Positions 49,863-61,235 of a DNA stretch of 64,000 nucleotides are shown in pieces; positions within the stretch are counted from its first letter, which is position 1; every line of letters starts with the position of its first letter. A model generated the notes under the pieces. The model ran no database searches. It was not told the origin of the DNA and saw only the letters and a program-made list of their open reading frames with translations. This DNA comes from Hymenopellis radicata. Taxonomy: Eukaryota > Basidiomycota > Agaricomycetes > Agaricales > Physalacriaceae. The stretch is from positions 62,001 to 126,000 of the forward strand of contig JADNRX010000127.1 of NCBI GenBank assembly GCA_015501595.1, in the 5' to 3' direction. A program made the translations under genes and the position numbers.

Positions 49863-50372
49863 CAAGAGGCGTGCCCGATTCAGATCTCTGATACTGATGC
49901 GGCCACGCGAGCAGGGAGTCGATCACCTGCCGTCCCCTGCCGTATTCTCACGCTGTTCTCATAGCCTCTCCAATTGCAAAACTCTCCTGCCAACTCGTTC
50001 AGCCTCAGGCAAGCTCAGTCACTCAGCATCATCACACACCGAAGGTTGTGTCTGGTAAGCCAGGTCAGAGGACAACTCGTGAGGAAATAGGTCAAGGGCC
50101 TGTAGCTACTGGATGTTGCAATTTTGTAAGGCATATTCTTCAATTTCAGCATGTTGCTGTTCAGCTATGACATGTGAGAAAGATATCGAGTCATATCTAG
50201 TCCAAGTAAACGTGCGAAGGTTGTGGTCGCGCTGCAGAACTTGAGAGGGCGACGCAGGACCCACTGATGGCCGCATCACGATGCCGACAGACTTGGTCCA
50301 GGCCGTTTCCTAAAACGGGGGGGTAGGTGTCGTGGGAATGATATCAGAGATCTGAATCGGGCACACCTCTTG
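49863..50372. mobile_element. hAT-like MITE, 510 bp
   Basis: Terminal inverted repeats of 31 bp (49863-49893 and 50342-50372) match at 30 of 31 positions and begin CAAGAGG. The element is flanked by a perfect 8-bp direct repeat, GTCAGCCT, at 49855-49862 and 50373-50380. An 8-bp target duplication with TIRs starting CA is the mark of the hAT superfamily. No transposase reading frame lies inside, so it is non-autonomous. The nearly perfect arms and perfect duplication suggest recent insertion. It sits between the 3' ends of P450-B and ELP3. Confidence 0.87.
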
Positions 50373-50559
50373 GTCAGCCTATTCCATTTATAACCATGCT
50401 TGCACCCGTCGTTCCTCAATAGGACCTATGACAGTTTTCTACCTACCTAGTATGGAAAACACAAACCTTCGACAACTGTAAGCCCAACAGGCATGTTGAA
50501 AGGTTATTACTGTCATGGGAGTCCTGAACCATAACAGTGTCTTACTATACATGTACACA

Positions 50560-52741
50560 TTACAACAACGACTTGCTCATATATGGCCCGTCTAGTTCAT
50601 ATCCAAGCTTACGATAATAGTCCCTCGTCCCGACACCTACCACACCAAATCAGCGGGTACCTTGAGAATGCCCAACACATCCACTCACCAGAAATAACAG
50701 CCAACTTGACACTCCCATGCTCTTCCCTCGCGATCCTCTCAGCCTCTTCCATCAACAGCGTCCCAAATCCCTGGCCAATCGTTAATACCCCCGAAGCTCG
50801 CAGGCACTTGGTCCTGTGGACCATTGACTGTATCAACAACGTACCTGATGCTGGAACTTGGTCGGATCTCTCCCGTGCACGGGCACAGCCGTCCCATACA
50901 CATGCAGCTCGCGCACAATACTGCACCCACCCTCATCGTCATCCTTCTTTACAAGCTCCGGACGGAACGTCCCTTCCTCAGAGCACTTCCTCAGGCGAAG
51001 TAGCCCCACCAGGATATCGCGCTCCGGGTCCTCGTACGACAGGAACGTCTCCCAGCCCCCGTTCGCAGTATAGTCCCGCCGCAGAAGCTCCACGGACTCT
51101 GGGCGTACCTTGTGGTGGATCTCATGGATCTGCAGATGCATCGGTAAGGCCAGATAAGAAAGAAGAAGAAGCATTCACGTACTCCCACTTCGCGGAATCG
51201 CACGTCCCGGCATTCAGCACCAAAGTCCTTCATGCGGTTAAGCGCGAGTTCCCGCAGATTGCCAGAGTTGTCGCAGCCACTCGTTACCAATGGGAGTGGG
51301 ATATCTCTGCAGTGAACTATCAGTGGCGTTGATATAAGTGGGAATGGTCTGTCTACCTCTGCACCCGGTACACTCTTGTCCAGGGAGGAACTAGCGCGAG
51401 TATCCGGGCAACGACATCAACGAGTACGTTGGGAGTGTAGTTCTTGTATCGCCCGGTCCGCCATAGCTCGTATAGACCTGTCCTCGAATGACCAAAGTTG
51501 GATATATCTTGAGTCCGTCACTACGGAAAGCAGGATTCTCAAAATACTCTTTGAACTGCTCCAGGTCCCGTTCCACTCCAACATTTGGAAGATCGGGCAT
51601 CATATGCGCAACAACTTTAAATCCAGCATCTTTGGCAAGATGGAAGGACTCTGAGACAGCGCGGACAGTGTGGCCGCGGTTGGTGTCTCGTGCAACATCT
51701 TCATACACGGATTGGACACCAATCTCCAGACGTGTGCATCCGTATCGCAGCATCTGACTAGAGGAACTGCTAGTGAGTTTTGTGTTAGAGTCCATGACCA
51801 CTACACCGCTAACCGGACCACTGGGCCACTAACCGGTTAGCGGTGCAGTGGTCATGGACTCTAACATTTTGTAAACAGCAGCAATGAAGATGTGCATACC
51901 TGAGATGAGGTCGCAAACAGTAATCTGGTCGTGTTTCGATAGTTATGCCAATCGCCTTGGCTTTACTCTGCTCAGAGTATCGCACGGCCTCATCGACGTC
52001 TGTTCCGGTAAAGCCAGATAGGGCATTGTGCAGCTGCGCGATGAATTTTCCTCGATAATCTTCCGGCATGCTCATGAATGTTCCACCCATAATGATGAAT
52101 TCGACCTGGGAATGTTAAACATTGAAAATGCAGCAAACTCATCCGTACCTTGTCGACGTTGTGCCCTAGACTTTTCAGCTGTTCCACTCGGCCTCTGGTC
52201 TGCTCATATGGATCATATCGAGCACGGATAGCGCGCATACTCGTCGGTTCGTAGCCAGTATAGCTTTGCGTGCTGTAGTCAAAGTCGGAATCGGGACCGC
52301 CGGGGCAGTATACGCAGATATTGCCAGTCATTGCAATATGCGGACATCGATGGGGCTTGCACATCACAGCGACAACAGCGATCTACTGGTGCCCGTCAGT
52401 GCGCATCTCCGAAAAAAAAGCGATACATACTCCACTCGCTGTCCGAATAGGTCGTGCTTTCAGCTTGGGCAGGAGCGCTTTTTTGTAGTCATCGGGAATG
52501 GCGCTGATGATGTCGACAAGACGGGGAACGCCTCCATAGCCAAACTTTTTGCTGATTTTTGCACGGAGGACGTTGAGAGAGACAGTCTCGTTTGTATCGT
52601 GCGCCTTTATGAGCTCCGCGGCGATCCCAGAGGTCACTCGTAGCAGTGTTTCCGCCTGAGATGGACCTGCTCACTGTCAGACAATGAGGAAAACTTTGTC
52701 CACCATGAACACATACCGTCTACCCGCGTTCCCTGCACCAT
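50560..52741 (-). CDS. ELP3: Elongator catalytic subunit Elp3 (radical SAM plus acetyltransferase)
   Basis: Catalytic subunit of Elongator, which makes the cm5U side chain at tRNA wobble uridines. Start at 52741 (MVQGTRVDG), then an intron and [19 protein letters not shown]. Radical-SAM cysteines are in [14 protein letters not shown], followed by [53 protein letters not shown] and [18 protein letters not shown]. The GNAT half carries [32 protein letters not shown], the acetyl-CoA loop [16 protein letters not shown], and ends YMSKSL at 50560. Near-universal sequence conservation makes identity certain. About seven introns; the frame is intact throughout. One intron contains a long perfect-type hairpin (see separate entry). 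Confidence 0.95.
51783..51866. repeat. 34-bp-arm hairpin inside an ELP3 intron
   Basis: Left arm 51783-51816 (starting TGTTAGAGTCCATGACCACT) and right arm 51833-51866 are inverted copies matching at 33 of 34 positions, with a 16-base loop. It lies in the intron between LRPHL and SQMLRYG of ELP3. The arms form a stable stem in DNA or RNA. It may be a miniature foldback element; no target duplication was identified. Confidence 0.85.
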
Positions 52742-53233
52742 CGTCGTCGAGTATCGCCTTTTCTAGGCGCGAATGTCGTGTAATTGACGTGTGGTCGTCG
52801 TCGTCGGCAGTGAGCACGAAAGTCAGAGTCAAGTGCCGGCCTGCGCCGATCATTGATTGTCACGATATCATTTGAATCCAACCCTCTCGATTGGCCACAA
52901 CTTGATTCTGGATGCCACTGAGCTCAAGCTCACACCGCCGTCTTCGAGACAGTTTTCTCTAGTAATTTCGTCTTCAGGAACACATACGGCTGTTTCTCCA
53001 TTCAATATCTCACTCCAAACGCGTCTATGACTTCAAATTTGCATCACTTGATTCTCCTCCTGCTTTTTCAAGCTGAGGGTTGGGATCGTTGAGACTTATC
53101 TGCGATAGAAGGCTTTTTTTCTCAAGCTGAATAGCTGCCAATTCCGTTTTTACTCCGCGTCCTTGGCCTAGTCTAGATAAATTACACTGGCATGTGCCAC
53201 CTACGTGGTAAGTACCTCCATTTGACCTCCATC
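52742..53233. other. ELP3 upstream region
   Basis: About 0.5 kb between the ELP3 start and the tandem repeat. No gene recognised; it should hold the ELP3 promoter. Confidence 0.4.
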
Positions 53234-54761
53234 TATGTAGTTCATATCTGGGCGTTACCGCCTGGCGCGGTGACGGCGGTAGTAACGTTTCGCCTTGCAG
53301 GTAGAAACGTTTCTACACTGTTATGATCATTCCGCCTTTGTTCGCTCTGAATGGTAATCACTGCGGGACAATTTCTGATGTGGACCACAATCATTGTATT
53401 TCTTTATCAGGAACAATGTAAGTACTCTACTAGAAATTCATCATTATCTACAGTGATGCTTGTGTGAGAAGATTTATCGACCACCGCCTCCTAGTCATTG
53501 GAGTACAGCTCGGCACTAGGCCGTTGTTATGATTTCTCGTGCTCTCGGGCGCCAGTAGCCAATGTCAAGGCCCGCCACAGCATGTGAGAAGTCCCAGTGT
53601 CGCGCAGATGCACGTACCACAATATCTAGTCAGTTGCTCATGCCAGACGAGCATTTCCGCGCTCAATAGCGCGGGAAGCATTCGCGTGGCATGATCCCGC
53701 GCAAAGCAAGGATGTTCAAGTGGGTGTGGACCGTGTCAGAAAGCCCGGCAAGTCAGGTCAGCAGATCTGCACACTCGGAGAGGCTTCTGTCACGCGTGAG
53801 TGTGCACACTCGACGCGAGTGAGCAAAGTGGGCGTTGACGAGAAAGGAAGTAGTTACCTGATCGGGATGAAAGTTGCCCGATCGAGACGTAGAAACGCTT
53901 GGCTAATCCCCGCCACGTCCCCAGCCGTCAAAAGGCATTATTTTGGCAGGGAAAGAAGGCGTTACCGCCGTTTCTGCGGTAACGAAGAAGCGCTTTATAT
54001 GTAGTTCATATCTGGGCGTTACCGCCTGGCGCGGTGACGGCGGTAGTAACGTTTCGCCTTGCAGGTAGAAACGTTTCTACACTGTTATGATCATTCCGCC
54101 TTTGTTCGCTCTGAATGGTAATCACTGCGGGACAATTTCTGATGTGGACCACAATCATTGTATTTCTTTATCAGGAACAATGTAAGTACTCTACTAGAAA
54201 TTCATCATTATCTACAGTGATGCTTGTGTGAGAAGATTTATCGACCACCGCCTCCTAGTCATTGGAGTACAGCTCGGCACTAGGCCGTTGTTATGATTTC
54301 TCGTGCTCTCGGGCGCCAGTAGCCAATGTCAAGGCCCGCCACAGCATGTGAGAAGTCCCAGTGTCGCGCAGATGCACGTACCACAATATCTAGTCAGTTG
54401 CTCATGCCAGACGAGCATTTCCGCGCTCAATAGCGCGGGAAGCATTCGCGTGGCATGATCCCGCGCAAAGCAAGGATGTTCAAGTGGGTGTGGACCGTGT
54501 CAGAAAGCCCGGCAAGTCAGGTCAGCAGATCTGCACACTCGGAGAGGCTTCTGTCACGCGTGAGTGTGCACACTCGACGCGAGTGAGCAAAGTGGGCGTT
54601 GACGAGAAAGGAAGTAGTTACCTGATCGGGATGAAAGTTGCCCGATCGAGACGTAGAAACGCTTGGCTAATCCCCGCCACGTCCCCAGCCGTCAAAAGGC
54701 ATTATTTTGGCAGGGAAAGAAGGCGTTACCGCCGTTTCTGCGGTAACGAAGAAGCGCTTTA
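53234..54761 (+). repeat. Exact tandem duplication, two 764-bp units
   Basis: Unit 1 is 53234-53997 and unit 2 is 53998-54761; wherever I compared them they are identical, with a constant 764-base offset. Each unit opens with CGTTACCGCCTGGCGCGG and closes with the hairpin GTTACCGC...GCGGTAAC, so its two ends carry CGTTACCGC in opposite orientation. Both units contain the same 94-codon open frame (from 53720 and 54484), which shows no known motif and is probably not a gene. The unit boundary motif TATGT recurs after unit 2. The block ends 75 bases before P450-C. Confidence 0.88.
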
Positions 54762-54836
54762 TATGTGTATATCCAAATGTCAACGTTATGTAACTAGAAT
54801 CCTCCAAGCTTAGCCTCTATCCTCGTGATAAGTTCA

Positions 54837-56551
54837 ATGCAGAGCGTCCTACTCGCCATGCCAGGCGTCGTTCTTTTCTCTGGTTATGCCTTACTCTTCG
54901 CGGTGTCAGGCCTGGCTCTGAGCTATGTCTTCAAAGTCTATCGCAGAGGCTTCATTGTCAGGTCTATTCGCAACCCTTCTTGGCTGCTAGGTTCGCGATT
55001 AGACGTTTATCTGCTGAACACTACTCATAGCACATACTCGCAGGGCACCAACACGTCCTCCGTCATGCCTCCAATGTGGGTGATTATGAGAAGAGATGGT
55101 ATCACGAATACGGAACCGTGTATAGGCTTGCTGGTGTCTTCAGTGTATGCTCTCTAGCTACCTGCTCCCGAGCTCTGGAACTCTGTATTTTTTTAGGAAC
55201 CCGTCCTATCCGTTTCTGACCCCACTGAAGCCATCCAACTTTACATACTTCATACCTCTGGATACCGCTTTCCAAAATCTGCAGATTCTGGTAATCTCTT
55301 CGACGTGCTCTTTGGTCCCGGGATCGTTTCAGCAGTAGTCGCTTGCTGCACAGGCGTGATGGATACTCATCGGCTTTTTATAGGCGCCCAGCATCAGCAT
55401 CAGCGAAGAATTCTGAATCCCGCATTTTCCGCTGCCCAACAGCGGTCCTACTTGAAGGTCTTACAAGCGTGGGTTCAGTCCAATAAGGATATATTCGTTA
55501 CGGAAGCAGGGCGATCTGGATAACGAGAAAGACATCATAAACTTCTTGGGTACGAGGCTTTGAATCCATTCAACGCCAAATGACTCTAACTAGAATTGGC
55601 AGCGATATCTTCGCTATCAGATGACGAGAAACAGAAGATGGCGCACCCGAGATCGTGGCACAGATGGTGTAAGACGCAGCTATGAATGTCACTTTAGTTG
55701 ACTTACGTTTCGTTGTTGTTAGGACTTTTATTCTGGTAGGACATGATATGACTGGCGCTGCTCTGGGGTGGTTACTTTATGAGCTTAGTCTGCATCCCGA
55801 GGACCAAGTGAAGATACGGGAAGAGATTTGACTTGGCTTAATGCTGCACTCAAGGTGCATCCTAAAGGTTCCGGCCGAGACAGACAGCAGATTAACCTCT
55901 TCTTAGGAAAGCCTTCGTCTGCACTCGTTCATACACACGCTTCCCCGAGTCGCCGCCCGAGACGACGTGATCCCTCTTTCTGCGCCGATACGAACACGGG
56001 ATGGGAGAGTCATTACAGAAGTTCCTATACTCAAAGGCCAGACAGTGGAAATCCCGATTTACATGTACAACAAGTGCGACAGTGCGTTATTGATGATCAT
56101 ATTCACTGAGTATCGGGCAGATTACTTAGTGTATGGGGAGACGACGCGTAACACTGGAACCCCAGTCGTTTTCTGGATGTGAATGGTAAGGAAACGAACG
56201 AAATCGAAGTTGCATAACAATTCAGTTACTTATGATGGTCTGGATCTCCAGCACACTGCCAAGAACGACGATGAGCCAGCGACAGAGGTTCAGTAGGAAA
56301 GTACATCGTACGCGAATCGCCACCCGATGCAGGCTCTGACTCCAGCACTGAAAGTCAACCTATGAAGCGTTCGTAACGTCAGTTGATATCTATATGGCAT
56401 AGCCCGAATCGGACGCACAAGTTAGCGAACACGCCCATTGCATGGACCTGGGTTCGTGGCGACATTTCCCTTGGTGGAGGGGAGAGAAAACGAGGGCGTT
56501 CAGATTCCGTTACAGATGTCGCCTTTCACTGCTGCTCGCTATTTCAAATGA
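54837..56551 (+). pseudogene. Cytochrome P450 pseudogene (locus C), heme exon inverted
   Basis: Start-like ATG at 54837 with an anchor (LFAVSGLALSYVFKVYRR) and NPSWLLG, then GDYEKRWYHEYGTVYRLAG, EAIQLYILHTSGYRFPK and RRILNPAFSAAQQRSYLKV. Directly after this the sequence jumps to NEKDIINFL, so roughly the C- to G-helix part is missing. The I-helix is GHDMTGAALGWLLYEL, then a stop (EEI*) and another short loss. ExxR-side sequence and VPILKGQTVEIPIYMYNK follow. The heme-loop exon is on the opposite strand: LTFSAGVRACIGWRFA reads from the minus strand at 56358-56311, and GVFANL at about 56436-56419. The C-terminus (HGPGF, FPLVEGRENEGVQIPL, ending ARYFK) is again on plus. It cannot encode a working enzyme. 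Confidence 0.88.
56190..56440 (-). other. Inverted heme-loop segment within P450-C
   Basis: About 250 bases that read as P450 only on the minus strand (GVFANL, intron, LTFSAGVRACIGWRFA, intron, EIQTIIS), flanked on both sides by P450 sequence on the plus strand (RFLDVNG to the left, HGPGF to the right). The order of motifs is exactly what a simple in-place inversion would give. Confidence 0.85.
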
Positions 56552-56610
56552 TATAGTTTATGGGCGTATGTGGGTGCATCAGGAACGAAGATATTACCGA
56601 ACGGATGCGA

Positions 56611-57573
56611 ATACTGTCGTATTTCGACCATAGGTTCACGTCACAGGTCACGAGCCCAAAAAATGAACCTGTTACATAAGCAGGTCACTAGTTTTTTTTG
56701 GCTGTGAACCTGCCCCAAATTGGTCACAAATCGGACTTTTGCTCTCAAATTGAGCTTGGTGGCAGTTTTTTATAGGATTTTTCTCCTTTTTAGTGTATTT
56801 TAGGTCTAGAATAGCACATTTTTCTCTACTAATCCGAAGGTTCATCCGACGAGGTAGCCAGTCGCCGACCCCCGAAAATGGGAGGCCGCGTGCGCGTATG
56901 ATTGAGCATCCTGGGAGGGTACATGTAGATATACGTAGATACAATGGGAGGGCAGCGAAAGAGTACTGCACGATACAGTAAGCCAAACTGGTAATAAAGG
57001 TTGATTTTTACACAAGCTCACCTGGCGAGACGGAGTACAAGGCTGAGAGAAGTAAGACATTCTGCATGCAGCTGTATCCGCCACGCCAGGGGTGGGAGAA
57101 TCGAATGTAACCACGCCACAGTAAAACAATCGCGAGAAATAAATAAGAGTATGAAGACGCGGGAAACAGAGAAGTCGCGAAGGCGTCGCCGAAGGCATTG
57201 CTGTCGAGCAATTAGGTGAATAGGTGCCGAGGGCAAGAAGAAACTCACCTGGTTTGTTTCGAGACCGGAGGTAACGAAACAACCAATGCTTCTTTGAGAC
57301 CCAGGGAATGCTGGGAGAAGCATTGTCAGGTTGAGGAAGAGAGCAGTCGCGGGTGGAAAACTCACCTCGTATTAGTCTTGAGTAATTCAAGAATTAAACT
57401 CGAATTATACTGAGATTCAGCCTAAAACCTGTGAAATAACCTTGCCATTGAAAAATTTAGTGAACTTATTTTCAGTGGGTCACAGTGGTATGTCCGCTGT
57501 GAACATCTCACCAAACAAGTTCACAAGGTCACAGGTCACACCCTGTGAACCTACGGTCGAAATACTACAGTAT
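56611..57573. mobile_element. Non-autonomous TIR element, about 963 bp
   Basis: Terminal arms 56611-56639 and 57545-57573 match at 27 of 29 positions in inverted orientation (left arm starts ATACTGTCGTATTTCGACC). Inside each end the words GGTTCAC, GGTCAC and their complements recur at least six times, typical of transposase-binding subterminal repeats. No long transposase frame is present. If the element starts at CTGT, the flanks give a TA target site (Tc1/mariner-like), but this is not certain. It fills most of the space between P450-C and the Argonaute gene. Confidence 0.75.
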
Positions 57574-57906
57574 GCTTTTCTTCTCCCGTGATACTAGCCT
57601 AGACCAGTCCTAGACCTTAGAGTCACTGCGCAGAGCGCGAAAGCCCAGACGTCCATTTAAGGCAAATTTTCCGCACGTGCGCACTATACGGTGACCAACA
57701 GCGTGACAGTAACTCTGACAGCACTTGCCTTCTGCCCTCATCCTGAGAGCTGCGGTACGTGTATCTAGGCCATTGGTAGGTTCTCCCATCAAAATTTGCT
57801 TTTTGGCCACCTGAAAAAGCTATTTTGAGTGTGTTTCTCTGATTGCCTTCTGGGACGGCTTCCATCTGCTCAATTTCGTACAACCAGCTCAAAGAACGGC
57901 TAACTC

Positions 57907-60900
57907 ATGTCAGATCGACGAGGAGGACGCGGGCGTGGCGGTGGCCCGCCTGGCGGGAGAGGTTCTCCCCAAATGGGCCGCGGGAGTAGCCCACAAGGCC
58001 GCAGTGGTGGTGGAGGCGGATTTAGAGGAGGACCGGGAGGTGGTGGCGGTGGATTCAGAGGAGGACCGGGAGGAGGCGGCGGCGGCGGATTCAGAGGCGG
58101 TCGAGGCGGAGGCCCATCTGCGCCTACCATCTTCAAGAGAATGTCCCTGCCCGTGTCGCAGACCATCTCTCGCCGGCCAACCAGTCCAAACTGGTCGCCG
58201 TCCTGCAGAAGGTTCCAAAGGCTCCGCAGCGCCCGACGCGTCCTGGCTTTGGAACAGCTCGGGACTGCCATCACTCTGCGTTCAAAATTTCTTCGCGTTG
58301 AAGACAGGACTCGACAAGATCTACGATTATGAAATCCAAATCGAACCACAGGATTTTCTGAGGAAGCACAAGGAGCGTCTCTTCGAGCTCATTGAGGAGC
58401 ACCCACAAGTCGCTCCTCATCGTGCTTACATTGCCCACGACCGCGGCACGCGCCTGGTGTCTGCGAAGAAATTCGCGGATCTCACGTTGAGCGTCCCCAT
58501 TTTCGAGAAAGGTCAGAACGGGACCGCAGAAGAATGCTGACGTCTATCGCGTTTCTGTCTGTGTTCAAACGCGAACTCGTGATGAAACGAAATGGATCAG
58601 TATGTCTTGTTTATGTTCTAAATATTCCTAAACTGAACCTGCGTTCGCGTAGGTATCTGGGCGCGGAGCCACGTCCTCGAAATACGACCCTCTGCCTATC
58701 GTCTCGGCACTCAACCTCATCCTCCAGGACAGCCGCAGCGTCTTGGCGTCCGCCTTGGCCAGAACAAGTATTTCTTCCCGCCCGATACACCGGACCCGGT
58801 CCGGTTGGGTATGGAATTAACGCGTGGCGGGGATATTTCATGTCCGTCAGGCCGTCCTACAAGCAGCTGCTTGTTAATGTGTATGTGGTTACGTCCTGTG
58901 CAAAGTTCGTTGCTCATGTAGTATTGCATTAGGAATGTCTCGATGGCACCTTTTGTCGAACCGGCAAGCTTGACGAGGTGCTTATGGCTTTTAAAGGCAA
59001 TGCACGGGGCTTCCGACTATTCCGAAGCAGCTCGCCAGCAGCATAAATTGACCACCCGCCATTTGGGATACAAGCGGCGTTTCAACTTACTGCCATCGGC
59101 ACACAAACTGCCAGACAGATGACTTTTGTCTGCGAGGAATACGGCAAAAAGCCGATCTCGGTTGAAACTTACTTCAAGAAGAGTGAGTCCGTTTAGTCTT
59201 CTTCGCTCTTACATACTAACATTGAGTGCTTTAGAGTACAATGTGAACTTGTCGCATGCCGATGATCTCCCTGTTATTAACTGTGGTAGCCTCAAGAGAC
59301 CTACGTGGCTGCCTGCCGAAATCTGCGAAATCGAGCCCGGAAATCCGTACCGCGGACGTCTCACGGACAGAGAGGTCGCGAATATGATGAACGTCGCCTG
59401 TAACCCTCCGGGCCTCAACGCCCAATTCATCACCAACGATGGCTTCGGCAAACTCAAACTAGCCGATGCGCACCTCAAGGACGAGTTTAAGCTCTTCATC
59501 GATCCAGAAATGACAGCTGTACCTGCCCGGATGCTTCCTGCCCCTACGGTCTCCTACAGGAAGGGTGGTCAGACACCTCGCAACGGATCGTGGAACATTA
59601 CCCAGGCGCAATTCGTTACCGGAGCGACCATCCAGTCATGGTGGGTACTTCTTGTCAATGATAACACTGCACGCTCGATACCCACCCCGGACGTGTTGAG
59701 GCCCATGGTTACGGGTTTCTCAAAGAAGCTAGCAGCGGCGGGGATGACGATGCCACCTGCTGTCCCGACGCTGGTGAACACGGATTGGCTAGAACCCGTC
59801 GGACGTGACCCGGGCCGAGTCCAAGCTCAAGCGCTTATCAAGGACAAGCTGCAGAAAACTCTGGCCTCTCAGAATGGCCGGAAGCCTGCGTTCATACTCG
59901 TCATACTTTCGGTCAGGGACAACTTTATCTATAGCGGAATCAAAGTACGTTTCGACCTTCACACATCCTTTATCTGTATCGTTCACATTGCATTTTGTTT
60001 AGCGCATTTGCGACCTCGAGCTGGGGATGCCTACGGTCTGTATGCAAGTCGAGAAGGCGTTCGTCGACGGGAACCGCCAGGACCAATATTTTTCCAACGT
60101 CGCGTTGAAGGTCAATACCAAGCTTGGAGGGATCAACCACACCCTCCTCCCGACGCATATGGCCTGGCTTAACAAGGTGCCCACAATGATCATTGGCATC
60201 GACGTGACGCATCCTGGGCCGGGCGCACGATGGGGCACCCCTTCAATCGCCGCAGTCGTAGCCAGTGTTGATTCGAAATTCGTCCAATACCCTGCGAGCA
60301 TGAGGATCCAAAAACCCGACCCCAATAGGATGAGCAAGGAGATGGTGGACGAACTGGACGTGATGGTAAGGGAGCGGTTGCTGCTGTTCAAAGAGAAGAA
60401 CAGGGTGTATCCGAAGAGGATATTGGTCTATCGGGACGGAGTATCGGAGGTGTGTGCTCATTCAAGAATGTGCTATTAGGTGCTGACGATGATGTACTTA
60501 GGGGCAATATGAAATCGTCATTCGTGAAGAGCTCAAGAAAATCAAGGATGCTACAAGGAGCTTGAATAAGAATAACGACTGCAACCCCGCCGTGACCATC
60601 ATCATTTGTGGCAAGCGACATCATGCGAGGTGAGTCATCTTCGACCTGTTTCTGAGTCTCGTCTGACAGCAACAACATAGATTCTATCCCGTATCCTCTG
60701 CCAACGGGGATAAGAACGGCAACACTCAGCCTGGGACCATCGTTGATAAGGGTGTTACCGGAGTGTATGTTCTAAACTTTCCGTCAATGTCTTTTTCGTT
60801 TACCTTCTATCTCTTCAGCTTCGACTTTGATTTCTACCTCCAAGCCCACGCTGGCCTCAAGGGTACCGTTAAGCCCACCCATTACAACGTCATCTACGAC

Positions 60901-61235
60901 GAGAACAATATGGGCGCGGACGAGATCCAAGTCGGGACGCATGATTCCAGCTACATGTACGCAAGGGCGACGAAAGCTGTGAGTCTTATTCCGGCGGCGT
61001 ACTACGCGGATTTGGCATGCGAGAGAGGGCGGATATATATGAATAAGTTGATGCTGGATGATGGGACGACGACTGCTGGTGGGACGAGGTCCGACGAGGC
61101 TGAGGAGACGTGGCGTAATGCTGTACGGTTGTGGGGAACTGGGGTAAGCATTTTCCTCCGTGAGATGCGATTCGGGCGCTGACAAGGTTTTTTTAGCTCC
61201 ACGAGGATATGAAGAAAACGATGTTCTATATCTGA
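57907..61235 (+). CDS. Argonaute (AGO/QDE-2 type)
   Basis: Small-RNA-guided silencing protein. Start at 57907 gives an RGG-box N-terminus (GRGRGGGPPGGRG, repeated GGFRGG). The N and linker domains follow (ADHLSPANQSKLVAVLQKVP, TGLDKIYDYEIQIEP, YDPLPIVSALNLILQ, WRGYFMSVRPSYKQLLVNV), then PAZ (TTRHLGYK, EYGKKPISVETYFKK), MID (GSWNITQAQFVTGA) and PIWI. The slicer residues are visible: GIDVTHPGPG, YRDGVSEGQ and PTHYNVIYDEN. The end MKKTMFYI is the canonical Ago C-terminus (stop 61233-61235). From about 59100 on the gene is clean with small introns. Before that it needs five or more one-base corrections (e.g. 58135-58136, 58807-58809), so the N-terminal third is either poorly sequenced or decaying. 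Confidence 0.88.

Noticed and set aside
53720..54813. Two identical 94-codon frames as duplicated genes
   Set aside because: They are identical because the whole 764-bp unit is duplicated; composition is basic and irregular with no motif, intron or promoter signs.
57900..58349. Proline-rich minus-strand frame opposite the Argonaute N-terminus
   Set aside because: It is the exact complement of the Gly-rich RGG repeats (GGx codons read as CCx), so its composition is explained by the Argonaute gene.
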